From contig NZ_QQXK01000007.1 in assembly GCF_003575975.1 (NCBI RefSeq), forward strand, positions 1 through 64,000: a DNA stretch of 64,000 bases, written 5' to 3'. The notes below the pieces were generated by a model. The model was not told the DNA's origin and made no database searches. It was given only the letters and a program-made list of their open reading frames with translations. The position numbers and the translations under genes were made by a program. Shown here in pieces: positions 25,697 to 34,362 of the stretch (the first letter of the stretch is position 1; the number at the start of each line of letters is the position of its first letter). Source of the DNA: Galactobacter valiniphilus (GTDB lineage: Bacteria > Actinomycetota > Actinomycetes > Actinomycetales > Micrococcaceae).

Positions 25697-26662
25697 GTGC
25701 CCCACATCACTCCCAGTCCCACCTCCGCGCCCACCCGCACCGGAGGCGTCGTCACCGCCCGCGGCCTGACCAAGCGCTACGGCGACTTCACCGCCGTGGA
25801 CGGCATCGACTTCGAGGTTGCCCCGGGGGAGTCCTTCGGCTTCCTCGGCCCCAACGGCGCCGGCAAGTCAACCACCATGTCCATGATCGGCGGCGTCTCC
25901 ACCCGCAGCGGCGGCGAGCTCGCCGTCATGGGTCTGGACCCCGACCGCGAGGGCCCGCGCGTGCGCGCCCACCTCGGCGTGGTGCCGCAGCAGGACAACC
26001 TGGACGAGGAAATCAAGGTCAGGGACAACCTCTACGTCTACGGCCGCTACTTCGGCCTCAAGCGCTCCTACCTGAAGCCCAAGATCGAGGAGCTGCTGGA
26101 CTTCGCCCAGCTCACCGACAAGGCAAATGAACGTGTGGACGCCCTCTCCGGCGGCATGAAGCGCCGCCTCACGATCGCCCGCTCGCTCGTGAACGACCCG
26201 CAGATCCTCCTGCTGGACGAGCCCACCACGGGCCTGGACCCGCAGGCCCGACACATCCTCTGGGACCGCCTCTTCCGCTTGAAGGAACAGGGCACCACGC
26301 TCCTGGTCACGACCCACTTCATGGACGAGGCGGAACAGCTCTGCGACCGCCTCATCGTGGTGGACCACGGCAGGATCATGGCGGAGGGCTCCCCGGCCGA
26401 GCTGATCCGCGACTACTCCACCCGCGAGGTCCTGGAGGTCCGCTTCGGCTCCGACGCCAACGCGGCGGCAGCTCAGACCCTCAAGGGCCTGGGCGAGCGC
26501 CAGGAGATCCTCGCCGACCGCATCCTGATTTACGCCGGGGACGGCGAGGCGGCCCTGGCCCAGGTCCTGGCGCGCGGGCTCACGCCCGTCGCCTCACTCG
26601 TGCGCCGCTCGAGCCTCGAGGACGTCTTCCTCCACCTGACGGGACGGTCCCTCGTTGACTGA
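25697..26662 (+). CDS. NodI/DrrA-type ABC transporter ATPase
   Basis: 321 residues. Walker A GPNGAGKST, Q-loop VVPQQDNLDEEIKVRDNL, signature LSGGMKRRLTIARSL, Walker B ILLLDEPTTGLDP and the H-loop in LVTTHFMDEAEQL are all intact. The VVPQ.DNLD and YGRYFGL wording places it with NodI and daunorubicin-resistance exporters. It drives the two permeases encoded next; the stop overlaps the first permease start by 8 bases. Substrate unknown, perhaps a lipid, polyketide-like molecule or glycan. Confidence 0.9.
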   Translation: MPHITPSPTSAPTRTGGVVTARGLTKRYGDFTAVDGIDFEVAPGESFGFLGPNGAGKSTTMSMIGGVSTRSGGELAVMGLDPDREGPRVRAHLGVVPQQDNLDEEIKVRDNLYVYGRYFGLKRSYLKPKIEELLDFAQLTDKANERVDALSGGMKRRLTIARSLVNDPQILLLDEPTTGLDPQARHILWDRLFRLKEQGTTLLVTTHFMDEAEQLCDRLIVVDHGRIMAEGSPAELIRDYSTREVLEVRFGSDANAAAAQTLKGLGERQEILADRILIYAGDGEAALAQVLARGLTPVASLVRRSSLEDVFLHLTGRSLVD

Positions 26663-27542
26663 TCACGCGCCGTCGGGCACCTCCAGCATCGGTGGCGGAG
26701 CCACCCTCTTTGACAGCACCCTGTCCGCCCACTCGGCGGAGGTCTCGGCCGCCAAGGCCACGCGCTTGGGCACCTGGTACGTGGCCGAGTACTACCTGCG
26801 CACCATGCGCCGCTACGGCGATGTGCTCGTCGCGGACGCCGTGGGCAGCCCGCTCATGTACATCCTCGCGATGGGTATCGGCCTCGGCAGCCTGCTCACG
26901 GGCAACCAGACCCTGTTCGACGGCGTGCCCTACCTCGTCTTCATCGCCCCGGCCCTGCTGGTCTCCAGCGCGGTGCAGGGCGCCACGACCGAGTCCACCT
27001 TCCCCGTCATGGACGGCTTCAAGTGGCACCGGATCTACCAGGGCCCGCTCGTCACACCGATCTCCCCGCAGCAGATCGCGCAGGGGCAGATGCTCGCGAT
27101 CCTCATCCGCCTGCTCATCCAGGGCAGCCTCTTCATGGTGATCGTGGCGCTCTTCGGTGCCGTGCACCTGCCAGCGGGCCTCATCGCGATCCCCATCGCG
27201 GCGCTGGCCGGCATGGCCATGGGCCTGCCGATCATGGCCTATTCGGCCACGATCAAGGAGGAGAAGGGGCAGTTCTCCATCATCATGCGCTTCGTCTTCA
27301 TGCCGCTCTTCCTCTTCTCCGGCACCTTCTACCCGCTCACCAATCTGCCGATCTTCCTGCAGTGGATCGGCTGGATCTCGCCCATTTGGCACGGCACCGA
27401 GCTCTCGCGCTGGGCCATGTATGGGCACCAGGTGGGTGGCTGGCAGGCGCTCATCCACCTCGCCGTGCTCGTGGCGCTCATCGCCGTGGGCTTCGTCCTG
27501 ACGCGCCGCCACTTCGTGGCCCGCTTGGGAGGCACCAAATGA
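26655..27542 (+). CDS. NodJ-type ABC-2 permease, subunit 1
   Basis: 295 residues, six predicted membrane helices. The family phrase VPYLVFIAPALLVSSAVQGATTESTFPVMDGFKWHRIYQGPLVTPIS is the NodJ/ABC-2 core. Starts with TTG inside the ATPase gene and ends with an ATGA overlap into the second permease, so all three are co-translated. An exporter with two different permeases is expected to work as a heterodimer. Confidence 0.88.
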   Translation: MTDHAPSGTSSIGGGATLFDSTLSAHSAEVSAAKATRLGTWYVAEYYLRTMRRYGDVLVADAVGSPLMYILAMGIGLGSLLTGNQTLFDGVPYLVFIAPALLVSSAVQGATTESTFPVMDGFKWHRIYQGPLVTPISPQQIAQGQMLAILIRLLIQGSLFMVIVALFGAVHLPAGLIAIPIAALAGMAMGLPIMAYSATIKEEKGQFSIIMRFVFMPLFLFSGTFYPLTNLPIFLQWIGWISPIWHGTELSRWAMYGHQVGGWQALIHLAVLVALIAVGFVLTRRHFVARLGGTK

Positions 27543-28357
27543 GCCATCTCGCCGTCGAACTGGTCCCCGAGCACCGCGCCTTTGGCGCGCTCTACGGGCG
27601 AAACATCAAGGCGGTCATGCAGCGCAGCTGGATGGCCACCAAGAACGCCACCTGGGTGGTCATCGTCTCCGGCTTCCTGGAGCCGGTGCTCTACCTCGCC
27701 TCGATGGGTTACGGCCTGGGCGCGGCCATCGGCACCGTCGAGGGTCCAGGGGGAGTGCCCATGAGCTACGCGGCGTACATCGCCCCGGCGCTGCTGGCCA
27801 CCTCCGCCATGAACGGCGCGCTCTACGACTCGAACAACATGTTCTTCAAGCTCAACCACTCCAAGCTCTACCGGGTGATGCTCTACACCTCGCTCGGGCC
27901 GCTGGACGTGGCGATCGGCGAGATCATCATGGCGCTGCTGCGCGGCCTGCTCTACGCGCTCGGCTTCATGACGGTCGCCGCGCTGGCCGGGCTCATCACG
28001 AGCCCGTGGGCGCTGCTGATGATCCCCGGTGCCGTGCTCATCGCCTTCAGCTTCGCCGCCCTGTTCATGGGGTGCATCACCTTCATCAAGCGCTTCCAGC
28101 AGCTGGACTGGATCAACATGCTGACGATGCCGATGTTCCTCTTCTCGGCGACGTTCTTCCCGCTCTCCGTCTACCCGGCGGGCGTGCAGGCCGTCATCCA
28201 GGCGCTGCCGCTGTGGCACGGCGTGGACATGCTGCGCCAGTTCGCGGCCGGGCAGGTCGACTCCTCCGTGCTGGTGCACATCCTGTACTTCGTGGTCATG
28301 GCGCTGCTCGGCGTCACGATGGCCACGGGACGCTTGCGCAAGCTCTTCCTGAAGTGA
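27539..28357 (+). CDS. NodJ-type ABC-2 permease, subunit 2
   Basis: 272 residues, about six helices. Homologous to the preceding subunit: YIAPALLATSAMNGALYDSNNMFFKLNHSKLYRVMLYTSLGPLDVAIGE, and MPMFLFSATFFPLSVYP near the C-terminus. The start is fixed by the ATGA overlap with subunit 1. Last gene of the exporter operon, closed by a GC-rich hairpin. Confidence 0.88.
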   Translation: MSHLAVELVPEHRAFGALYGRNIKAVMQRSWMATKNATWVVIVSGFLEPVLYLASMGYGLGAAIGTVEGPGGVPMSYAAYIAPALLATSAMNGALYDSNNMFFKLNHSKLYRVMLYTSLGPLDVAIGEIIMALLRGLLYALGFMTVAALAGLITSPWALLMIPGAVLIAFSFAALFMGCITFIKRFQQLDWINMLTMPMFLFSATFFPLSVYPAGVQAVIQALPLWHGVDMLRQFAAGQVDSSVLVHILYFVVMALLGVTMATGRLRKLFLK

Positions 28358-28361
28358 GGCA

Positions 28362-28405
28362 CGACGGCGGGCGGTCGGCCCGGGCGGGCCGGTCACCCGC
28401 CGTCG
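28362..28405. terminator. Branched terminator hairpin between exporter and lipoprotein gene
   Basis: CGACGGCGGG (28362-28371) pairs with CCCGCCGTCG (28396-28405); inner GGCCCG/CGGGCC extends it. Between convergent genes, with the shared ACGACGGCG core. Confidence 0.75.
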
Positions 28406-28428
28406 GGGTGGACTTGCGTTATGCAGCG

Positions 28429-29064
28429 CTACTTGGCTCTCGCGAAGCCGAACTCGACGGCGCCCTCGGTCGAGCCGCGCGAGACCTTGATGGTGACCTC
28501 GCCGGGGTCTCTCGTGCCGAGCACCTCGAAGGCGTTGGCCTCCAGCCGCGTGCTGTCCGGTCCGCCGTCCACCGGGGAGCATTCGTCCTGTCCGTGCCCC
28601 ACCGCGTCTTGCTTGCCGTGCGTCACCTTGAGGCTGAAGCCGCCGGGTGTCGCGCACGCGACGTAGACGATGAGGCGATGCCCGGCACCAACCGTGAAGG
28701 TCTTGGTGCTCTCCTTGAGGCCGTCCGTGAGGCGCAGCCGGAGCGTGGGGGTCGGATCCTCGCCCACGAACGGATCGGCGCCCAGCGCTGCGAACGCCGT
28801 GGACGTGGCGCTCTGCGACCAATCGCTGGGCGGCGTGGGCAGGATCGTGCCCGCGGTGGCTGTCGCGGTCGCTGAACCGGACGTCTGAGTCGATGTCGGT
28901 GCCGGTGCCGGTGCCGATGCCGACGCGGAAGCCGCGGGGCCCACGGAGGCCCCGCCCGCCGTCGTGCCGGTGGAAGCCCCTGCTCCGCCGCCCGCTGTGC
29001 ACGCGGTGAGCGCGGCCAGCGCCAGGCCGGCGGCCGCGGCCCTGGCCGCCCGGATCATCTTCAT
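28429..29064 (-). CDS. Hypothetical lipoprotein (211 residues)
   Basis: Signal peptide with lipobox ALTAC (Cys22), a long Ala/Ser/Thr/Pro linker (about 25-75), and a C-terminal beta domain of about 120 residues: KESTKTFTVGAGHRLIVYVACATPGGFSLKV, with a second Cys in QDECSPVDGG. The VxVACxxxG..LxV arrangement with a distant Cys resembles the domains in the lipoprotein at 24646-25593, so the exporter genes are bracketed by two possibly related lipoproteins. SD GGGGGA before the ATG; TACTTT upstream near 29110 is a likely -10. No known family. Confidence 0.65.
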   Translation of the reverse strand: MKMIRAARAAAAGLALAALTACTAGGGAGASTGTTAGGASVGPAASASASAPAPAPTSTQTSGSATATATAGTILPTPPSDWSQSATSTAFAALGADPFVGEDPTPTLRLRLTDGLKESTKTFTVGAGHRLIVYVACATPGGFSLKVTHGKQDAVGHGQDECSPVDGGPDSTRLEANAFEVLGTRDPGEVTIKVSRGSTEGAVEFGFARAK

Positions 29065-29239
29065 GGTTGTCCCCCTGTCGACACCCGCCCCCTGCGGCCG
29101 TCGAGCTCAAAGTATCCGACGCCCGGGGCCCGCGACCACCTGGGAGCTTGCCCGTGATCGTGGCGTTCCCCTTGTGACGGGGCCGAGGTCGGAGAACACT
29201 GGCGGGTTCGTGGTCAGCGCACACCCCCAGGAGGCGATC

Positions 29240-29602
29240 ATGATCGGCACATGGCAGGCCGTCGTTTTCGACTGCAAGGACCCGGACGCCCTCGCGTCCT
29301 TCTACCAGGAACTGCTCGGCATGATCCGGGTGCAGGCGGACGAGGACGGAGGGTGGGTCGGCATCGGCGATGCACCGGACCGGCCGGCCGTTGCCTTCCA
29401 ACGCGTGGACGGCTATGTCCCGCCGGACTGGCCGGCGCAGGAGCTGCCGCAGCAGGCCCACATCGACGTGCGGGTCAAGGACCTGGACATCGCCGAGACC
29501 GAGGTGCTGGCGCTCGGCGCCACGGCGACGGGGGAGGGCGGGGCGAGCTTCCGCGTCTACCTCGACCCGCAGGGCCACCCCTTCTGCCTCGTGTCGTGGT
29601 GA
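29240..29602 (+). CDS. VOC-family (glyoxalase/bleomycin-resistance fold) protein
   Basis: 120 residues. MIGTWQAVVFDCKDPDALASFYQELLGM is the standard first VOC module, and HIDVRVKDLDIAETEVLALGA followed by FRVYLDPQGHPFCLVSW the second. In this subgroup the metal/ligand residues sit at His (HIDV) and in DPQGHPFCL. Specific substrate not deducible. SD-like AGGAGGCG lies 7 bases before the ATG. Confidence 0.85.
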   Translation: MIGTWQAVVFDCKDPDALASFYQELLGMIRVQADEDGGWVGIGDAPDRPAVAFQRVDGYVPPDWPAQELPQQAHIDVRVKDLDIAETEVLALGATATGEGGASFRVYLDPQGHPFCLVSW

Positions 29603-29647
29603 GTTCCACCCACCGCTGAACGGTCAGCCGGCACCCGAGGACTTTGA

Positions 29648-29653
29648 GACAAT
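29648..29653 (+). promoter_or_regulatory. -10 box (GACAAT) of a leaderless gene
   Basis: GACAAT ends 6 bases before the ATG at 29660; no ribosome site between them. Confidence 0.4.
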
Positions 29654-29659
29654 GGGTGC

Positions 29660-30184
29660 ATGCCTGAGATCACCACGGGCGCCGAGACGCGCCAGAAGAA
29701 GAACACCCCGACCCTGGGCCTCATCGGCATGGGCGTCCTGGTGCTCGCCCTGCTCGTCGCCGTCCTCTTCGCCGCGAACTCCAACACGGTGGTCGGCTGG
29801 ATCGTGGCGATCATCGCCGGCCTGTGGCTCGTCCTGGCCGCCGTCATCTTCTTTGTGCTACGCACGGGCGCCAAGGCCGTGGGCCGCAAGTGGGACCAGA
29901 CCAACGCCAATCTGGCCGCCAAGGTGGACGGCTCCACCGACAAGGTCTCCGTCATCGACGAGGCCGAGCGCAACCACGAGCTCAAGATCGACCACTCCTT
30001 CAAGATCATCCAGGTCCAGCATGGCGTCGTGATGGAGAACCTGCGCAAGGGCACGGCTGAGTCCGCCGAGATGGTCGAGCGCGCGCTCGAGACCATCGAG
30101 ATCACGGCCTCCAACGCCCGCGACATGATCAAGGAACGCCGCAAGGCGCGCGCCACCGTGGACGCGGAGATCATCGAGGGCTGA
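29660..30184 (+). CDS. Conserved membrane protein with two N-terminal helices
   Basis: 174 residues. Two membrane helices (about 20-40 and 44-68) are followed by a charged, helical cytoplasmic tail (AKVDGSTDKVSVIDEAERNHELKIDHSFKIIQVQHGVVMENL) that could form a coiled coil, ending ARATVDAEIIEG. No family recognised; the layout suggests a small scaffold or envelope protein. The start is set by the -10 box. Confidence 0.65.
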   Translation: MPEITTGAETRQKKNTPTLGLIGMGVLVLALLVAVLFAANSNTVVGWIVAIIAGLWLVLAAVIFFVLRTGAKAVGRKWDQTNANLAAKVDGSTDKVSVIDEAERNHELKIDHSFKIIQVQHGVVMENLRKGTAESAEMVERALETIEITASNARDMIKERRKARATVDAEIIEG

Positions 30185-30229
30185 GATTCTTGCCGGCAAG
30201 AGGCCGGCGCCTCCCGCGTGGGAGGCACC

Positions 30230-30262
30230 CAAGGAGGGCACGACGACGTCGTGCCCTCCTTG
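30230..30262. terminator. Palindromic terminator before xth
   Basis: CAAGGAGGGCACGAC / GTCGTGCCCTCCTTG, a perfect 15-bp stem around GAC. Confidence 0.8.
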
Positions 30263-30330
30263 CGTTTGACCGTTGCCGCCCAGGGGGCGGCGCGTGAGCA
30301 ACGGAACCACCCGCCGTCGGCCACTACGGA

Positions 30331-30336
30331 TAGAGT
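30331..30336 (+). promoter_or_regulatory. -10 box (TAGAGT) of xth, leaderless
   Basis: TAGAGT ends 6 bases before the GTG at 30343 and there is no Shine-Dalgarno. Confidence 0.55.
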
Positions 30337-30342
30337 GGTGGT

Positions 30343-31185
30343 GTGACTGAATCCACCGCCACGAGCCCCGAGTACGCCCCCAAGAACGGCGCCACGCGCA
30401 TTGCCAGCGTGAACGTCAACGGCATCCGTGCCGCCTACCGCAAGGGCATGCCGGAGTGGCTCGAGGCGAGGGATGTCGACATCCTGTGCCTGCAGGAGGT
30501 CCGCGCCCCCGACAAGATCGTCAACGAGTTCCTCGCCGACGGCTGGCACGTGGTGCACGCCGAGGCAGAGGCCAAGGGCCGCGCAGGCGTGCTCGTCGCC
30601 TCCCGCGAGGAGCCGGAGGCCACGCGCATCGGGATCGGCTCCGATCGCTTCGCCAACACCGGCCGCTGGGCCGAGGCCGACTTCGTCATCAACGGCACCA
30701 AGCTGACCGTGGCGAGCGTCTACGTGCACTCCGGCGAGGTGGGCACCCCCAAGCAGGACGACAAGTTTGCCTTCCTCGAGGAAATGATCACCAAGCTGCC
30801 GGCGCTGCGCGCCGACGGCCGCGACGTCCTCCTCGTGGGCGACATGAACGTGGGGCACACCACGCGAGACATCAAGAACTGGAAGGGCAACGTCAAGCGG
30901 GCCGGATTCCTCCCCGAGGAACGCGCCTACTTTGACCGCTTCTTCGGTGAGGAGATCGGGTACCGGGACGTGGCGCGTGACCTCGCGGGCGACGTCGACG
31001 GGCCCTACACCTGGTGGTCGCAGCGCGGTCAGGCGTTCGACAACAACACGGGCTGGCGCATCGACTACCACATGGCCTCCCCGTCACTTGCCGCCAAGGC
31101 GCTGCGCGCAGACGTTGACCGCGCTGCCAGCTACGACACCCGCTGGTCCGATCACGCGCCGCTCGTGGTCGACTACCAGTTCTAG
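30343..31185 (+). CDS. xth: Exodeoxyribonuclease III / AP endonuclease
   Basis: Base-excision repair: cleaves at abasic sites and has 3' exonuclease activity. 280 residues. ExoIII-type phosphodiesterase motifs: ASVNVNGIRAA (metal Asn), ILCLQEVRAPD (catalytic Glu), VYVHSGE, GDMNVGHTTRDIKNWKGN (Asp, Asn) and the terminal RIDYHMASP and WSDHAPLVV (Asp-His pair). All active-site residues are intact. GTG start, see the promoter entry. Confidence 0.92.
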   Translation: MTESTATSPEYAPKNGATRIASVNVNGIRAAYRKGMPEWLEARDVDILCLQEVRAPDKIVNEFLADGWHVVHAEAEAKGRAGVLVASREEPEATRIGIGSDRFANTGRWAEADFVINGTKLTVASVYVHSGEVGTPKQDDKFAFLEEMITKLPALRADGRDVLLVGDMNVGHTTRDIKNWKGNVKRAGFLPEERAYFDRFFGEEIGYRDVARDLAGDVDGPYTWWSQRGQAFDNNTGWRIDYHMASPSLAAKALRADVDRAASYDTRWSDHAPLVVDYQF

Positions 31186-31250
31186 ACTCTCCTCCCCGGC
31201 GCGCTCCGTTTTAGGGCGGGTTGCCGCGCCGACCCATGAAAGGCATCAGC

Positions 31251-32267
31251 ATGACCACCGCCAAGCCCCGCGTCCTCTCCGGGATGCAGCCCAGCGCCGA
31301 CTCCCTGCACCTGGGCAACTACCTCGGCGCCCTCGTGAACTACGTGAAGCTGCAGGACGAGTACGACGCGTTCTACTTCATCCCGGATCTGCACTCGATC
31401 ACCTCGCCCGACGGCGCGACGAACCTCGCCGAGCGCACCCGCACCACCGTGGCGCAGTACATCGCCGGCGGCGTGGACGTGGAGCGCTCCACGCTCTTTG
31501 TGCAGTCGCACGTCCCCGAGCACGCCGAGCTCTCGTGGGTCCTGCAGACCATCACGGGCTTCGGCGAGGCCAGCCGCATGACGCAGTTCAAGGACAAGTC
31601 CGTGCGCTACGGCCAGGACTCCACGAACGTCGGCCTCTTCACGTACCCCGTGCTGATGGCCGCCGACATCCTGCTCTACCAGGCCGACGGCGTGCCCGTG
31701 GGCGACGATCAGAAGCAGCACGTGGAGCTCACCCGCACGCTGGGCGCGCGCTTCAACCACCGCTTCGGCGAGACGTTCAAGATCCCTGAGCCGATGATCC
31801 CGGCCGAGGGTGCGCGGATCTACGATCTGCAGGACCCGACCTCCAAGATGTCGAAGTCCTCGGCCTCGCCGAACGGGCGCATCAACGTCCTTGACGAGCC
31901 CAAGGTGATCGCCAAGCGCATCAAGTCGGCCGTGACCGACGACGGCAACGTCGTCGCCTTCGACCGCGAGGCCAAGCCGGGCGTCTCCAATCTGCTCTCC
32001 ATCCTGTCAGTGGTCACCGAGACCCCGGTGGCCACGCTGGTGGAGCAGTACGAGGGCAAGATGTACGGCCACCTCAAGGTGGACACCGCCGAGGCCGTCG
32101 TGGCCACGCTGGAGCCGATCCGCGCCCGCACGCTGGAGCTGCTCGACGATCCGGCCGAGCTGGATCGCCTGCTCGCCGTCGGCGCGGCCAAGGCCCGCGA
32201 GGTCGCCTCCGAGACCCTCGGCAAGGTCTACGACGCCGTGGGCTTCCTGCGGCCGCAGGGGCGCTGA
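31251..32267 (+). CDS. trpS: Tryptophanyl-tRNA synthetase
   Basis: Charges tRNA-Trp. 338 residues, a bacterial class I synthetase. The HIGH-like motif is [13 protein letters not shown], and KMSKSS near 200 is the second catalytic loop; [26 protein letters not shown] and [15 protein letters not shown] are TrpRS-specific. ATG at 31251 preferred; a longer frame starts at 31221. The next gene follows after 8 bases. Confidence 0.95.
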   Translation: MTTAKPRVLSGMQPSADSLHLGNYLGALVNYVKLQDEYDAFYFIPDLHSITSPDGATNLAERTRTTVAQYIAGGVDVERSTLFVQSHVPEHAELSWVLQTITGFGEASRMTQFKDKSVRYGQDSTNVGLFTYPVLMAADILLYQADGVPVGDDQKQHVELTRTLGARFNHRFGETFKIPEPMIPAEGARIYDLQDPTSKMSKSSASPNGRINVLDEPKVIAKRIKSAVTDDGNVVAFDREAKPGVSNLLSILSVVTETPVATLVEQYEGKMYGHLKVDTAEAVVATLEPIRARTLELLDDPAELDRLLAVGAAKAREVASETLGKVYDAVGFLRPQGR

Positions 32268-32275
32268 GCCTAGCC

Positions 32276-32809
32276 ATGCAGGCACCGGTCGGGCGCGCGG
32301 GCGAGGAGCGGGTGGGGATCGTCATCCCCATCCCGGAGCCTCACGCCGCGCGCCTGGCCGGCCTGCGGGCCGCCGCCGGCGACCCCTTCGCGGCCGTCCC
32401 CCCGCACCTGACGCTGCTCACGGGGCTGCCGGCCACCGACTGGAACCAGATCGTGGAACACGTGGCGGCGGTGGCCGCGGCCACCGAGCCGACCACGCTG
32501 CGCTTCTCCGGCACCGCGACCTTCCGCCCGCTCACGCCCGTGGTCTACTGCCCGGTGAGCGTGGGGGAGCGGTGGTGCCGCACCCTCCACGCGGCCCTGC
32601 AGGCCGGCCCGCTGGCCGCCCCGTCCGCGTACCCGTTCGTGCCTCACGTGACCCTGGGGCAGGGGCTCGACGACGCGACGCTTGACGCGCTGGAGGCCTC
32701 CCAAGCGGCGGTTGAGTGGGAGCTCCGCGCCGACCGGGTCTCGCTGTACGGAGACCTCGGCGACGCGGACTGGAAGCTGCGCGCGACCTTCCCCCTCGGC
32801 ACGCTCTAA
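32276..32809 (+). CDS. 2'-5' RNA ligase / LigT-like phosphoesterase
   Basis: 177 residues with two HxT motifs of the 2H phosphoesterase superfamily, PHLTLLTG (about 43) and PHVTLGQG (about 125), about 80 residues apart as expected. The family processes 2',3'-cyclic phosphates or RNA ends. Directly behind trpS with an 8-base gap, so probably co-expressed. Specific substrate unknown. Confidence 0.85.
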   Translation: MQAPVGRAGEERVGIVIPIPEPHAARLAGLRAAAGDPFAAVPPHLTLLTGLPATDWNQIVEHVAAVAAATEPTTLRFSGTATFRPLTPVVYCPVSVGERWCRTLHAALQAGPLAAPSAYPFVPHVTLGQGLDDATLDALEASQAAVEWELRADRVSLYGDLGDADWKLRATFPLGTL

Positions 32810-32924
32810 AGCGCGCGGCGGCGCCCGCGCGCCCACGTCGCGCCCCGCGCGCAACCCACGCCGCCCCCAAGCCGCCACGGCGCACCCGAGCCCCGCCCCG
32901 CGCCGTCGGGCGCCCTCCCAACTC

Positions 32925-32986
32925 AAAATCGGAGTGCCAAATGTCGTGAAAGCCGCGGTTTTTACGACATTTGGCACTCCGATTTT
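32925..32986. repeat. Large palindrome, AAAATCGGAGTGCCAAATG type (copy A)
   Basis: Perfect 23-bp arms (32925-32947 and 32964-32986) around a 16-base loop; outer bases CCTCCCAA/TTGGGAGG extend the symmetry. Intergenic and markedly AT-richer than its surroundings. Related to a second palindrome 440 bases away and to a motif at 49274. Confidence 0.9.
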
Positions 32987-33034
32987 GGGAGGTCACGGAG
33001 GACCTGCAACCGGGCGGCCCACTGCTGCCGTGCA

Positions 33035-33040
33035 TAGGGT
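33035..33040 (+). promoter_or_regulatory. -10 box (TAGGGT) of a leaderless gene
   Basis: TAGGGT ends 7 bases before the ATG at 33048. Confidence 0.45.
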
Positions 33041-33047
33041 GAGAGCC

Positions 33048-33401
33048 ATGTCATCACCTGTGCCCCCGCCCTCCGTCCAGCCAGCCCGAGAATCACGCCC
33101 GGTTCTAGTGCCCGGAGTGGCCGCGGCCGCCCTCCTCGTCCTCGCCCTCGCCGACCTGCCGTACGGCTACTACAGCTTTCTTCGGCTCGCTGTGACGGTC
33201 GCTGCCGTGTGGATCGCGGTCGAAGCCGCCCGCAGTTCGGCCGTTGGATGGGCCGTCGCTGCCGGTGCCGTGGCCGTCTTGTTCAACCCGGTCTTCCCGA
33301 TCTGGCTGTCCAAGAGCGCATGGGCGCCGCTGGACCTTCTCAGCGCCGCGGTCCTCCTGTGCGCGGGACTCTTCATCACGCGATCCGTAAGTTCCGAGTA
33401 G
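33048..33401 (+). CDS. Small membrane protein (DUF6804-like)
   Basis: 117 residues, three or four hydrophobic segments (VPGVAAAALLVLALADLPYGYYSFLRLAVTVAAVWIAV, SAVGWAVAAGAVAVLFNPVFPIWLSK, PLDLLSAAVLLCAGLFI). LPYGYYSFLR and VLFNPVFPI recall the DUF6804 family, from memory. No known function. It sits alone between two palindromic repeats. Confidence 0.65.
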   Translation: MSSPVPPPSVQPARESRPVLVPGVAAAALLVLALADLPYGYYSFLRLAVTVAAVWIAVEAARSSAVGWAVAAGAVAVLFNPVFPIWLSKSAWAPLDLLSAAVLLCAGLFITRSVSSE

Positions 33402-33418
33402 CCCGACACCCAACCCCA

Positions 33419-33478
33419 GAATCGGAGTGGGTTTGGTACAGTTTTCGGCCCAAAAACGGACCAAACTCACTCCGATTC
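33419..33478. repeat. Palindrome, GAATCGGAGTG type (copy B)
   Basis: 19-bp arms (33419-33437 and 33460-33478) with one G-T mismatch; inner GTTTT/AAAAC extends the stem. Shares AATCGGAGTG with copy A and the order 'AATCGGAGTG then a CAAA/TTTGG segment'. The gene at 33048 lies exactly between the two copies. Confidence 0.85.
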
Positions 33479-33529
33479 GAGGAAAGAGGGGTGATGAGGC
33501 AGCGCCGCGGGGAGGCCCACAGGCAAAGC

Positions 33530-33570
33530 AAAGAGGCCCGCTCCCCTGGAATAGGGGAGCGGGCCTCTTT
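33530..33570. terminator. Terminator of the sdh operon
   Basis: Perfect 17-bp stem AAAGAGGCCCGCTCCCC / GGGGAGCGGGCCTCTTT with a 7-base loop, just past the sdhB stop. Confidence 0.9.
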
Positions 33571-33585
33571 GGCCTCAGGCGTCGA

Positions 33586-34362
33586 TCAGATCGAGCGCGT
33601 GAGGATGGCCTGCTTGACCTCGGAGATCGCCTTGGTCACCTGGATGCCACGCGGGCACGCCTCGGAGCAGTTGAAGGTGGTGCGGCAGCGCCACACGCCT
33701 TCCTTGTCGTTCAGGATCTCCAGGCGCATGTCGCCGGCATCGTCGCGGGAATCGAAGATGAAGCGGTGAGCGTTCACGATCGCGGCGGGGCCGAAGTACT
33801 GGCCATCGGTCCAGAACACGGGGCAGGACGAGGTGCACGCGGCGCACAGGATGCACTTGGTGGTGTCGTCGTAACGCTCACGGTCCTCCTGGGACTGGAA
33901 GCGCTCCTTGGCCGGCTCGTGGCCCTTGGTGATGAGGAACGGCATGACCTCGCGGTAGGACTGGAAGAAGGGCTCCATGTCCACGATGAGGTCCTTCTCC
34001 ACCGGCAGGCCCTTGATGGGCTCCACGGTGATGGGCTTGGACGTGTCCAGGTCCTTCAGAAGGGTCTTGCAGGCCAGGCGGTTGCGGCCGTTGATGCGCA
34101 TGGCATCGGAGCCACACACGCCGTGCGCGCAGGAGCGGCGGAAGGACAGCGAGCCGTCCTCCTCCCACTTCACGCGGTGCAGGGCGTCCAGCACGCGGTC
34201 CGTGCCGTACATGGTCAACTTGTACACGTCCCAATGAGCCTCGTCGGAGATCTCCGGGTCGAAGCGGCGGACCTTCAGGGTGATGTCAAAGGACTCGACG
34301 GCGTCGCCGGAGCCGGCCTTGATCTCAACCTTGGATGCGGGTTCTGCAACGTTGGTGCTCAT
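33586..34362 (-). CDS. sdhB: Succinate dehydrogenase iron-sulfur subunit SdhB
   Basis: Carries electrons from SdhA to quinone in complex II. 258 residues. The 2Fe-2S domain cysteines lie in CAHGVCGSDAMRINGRNRLAC and the 4Fe-4S/3Fe-4S cluster motifs in CILCAACTSSCPVFW and CRTTFNCSEACPRGI. The start overlaps the sdhA stop by one base (TGATG). Confidence 0.95.
   Translation of the reverse strand: MSTNVAEPASKVEIKAGSGDAVESFDITLKVRRFDPEISDEAHWDVYKLTMYGTDRVLDALHRVKWEEDGSLSFRRSCAHGVCGSDAMRINGRNRLACKTLLKDLDTSKPITVEPIKGLPVEKDLIVDMEPFFQSYREVMPFLITKGHEPAKERFQSQEDRERYDDTTKCILCAACTSSCPVFWTDGQYFGPAAIVNAHRFIFDSRDDAGDMRLEILNDKEGVWRCRTTFNCSEACPRGIQVTKAISEVKQAILTRSI

Noticed and set aside
27329-29578. 749-codon minus-strand frame across permease, lipoprotein and VOC genes
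   Set aside because: Crosses several well-supported genes and a terminator; composition is shadow-like.
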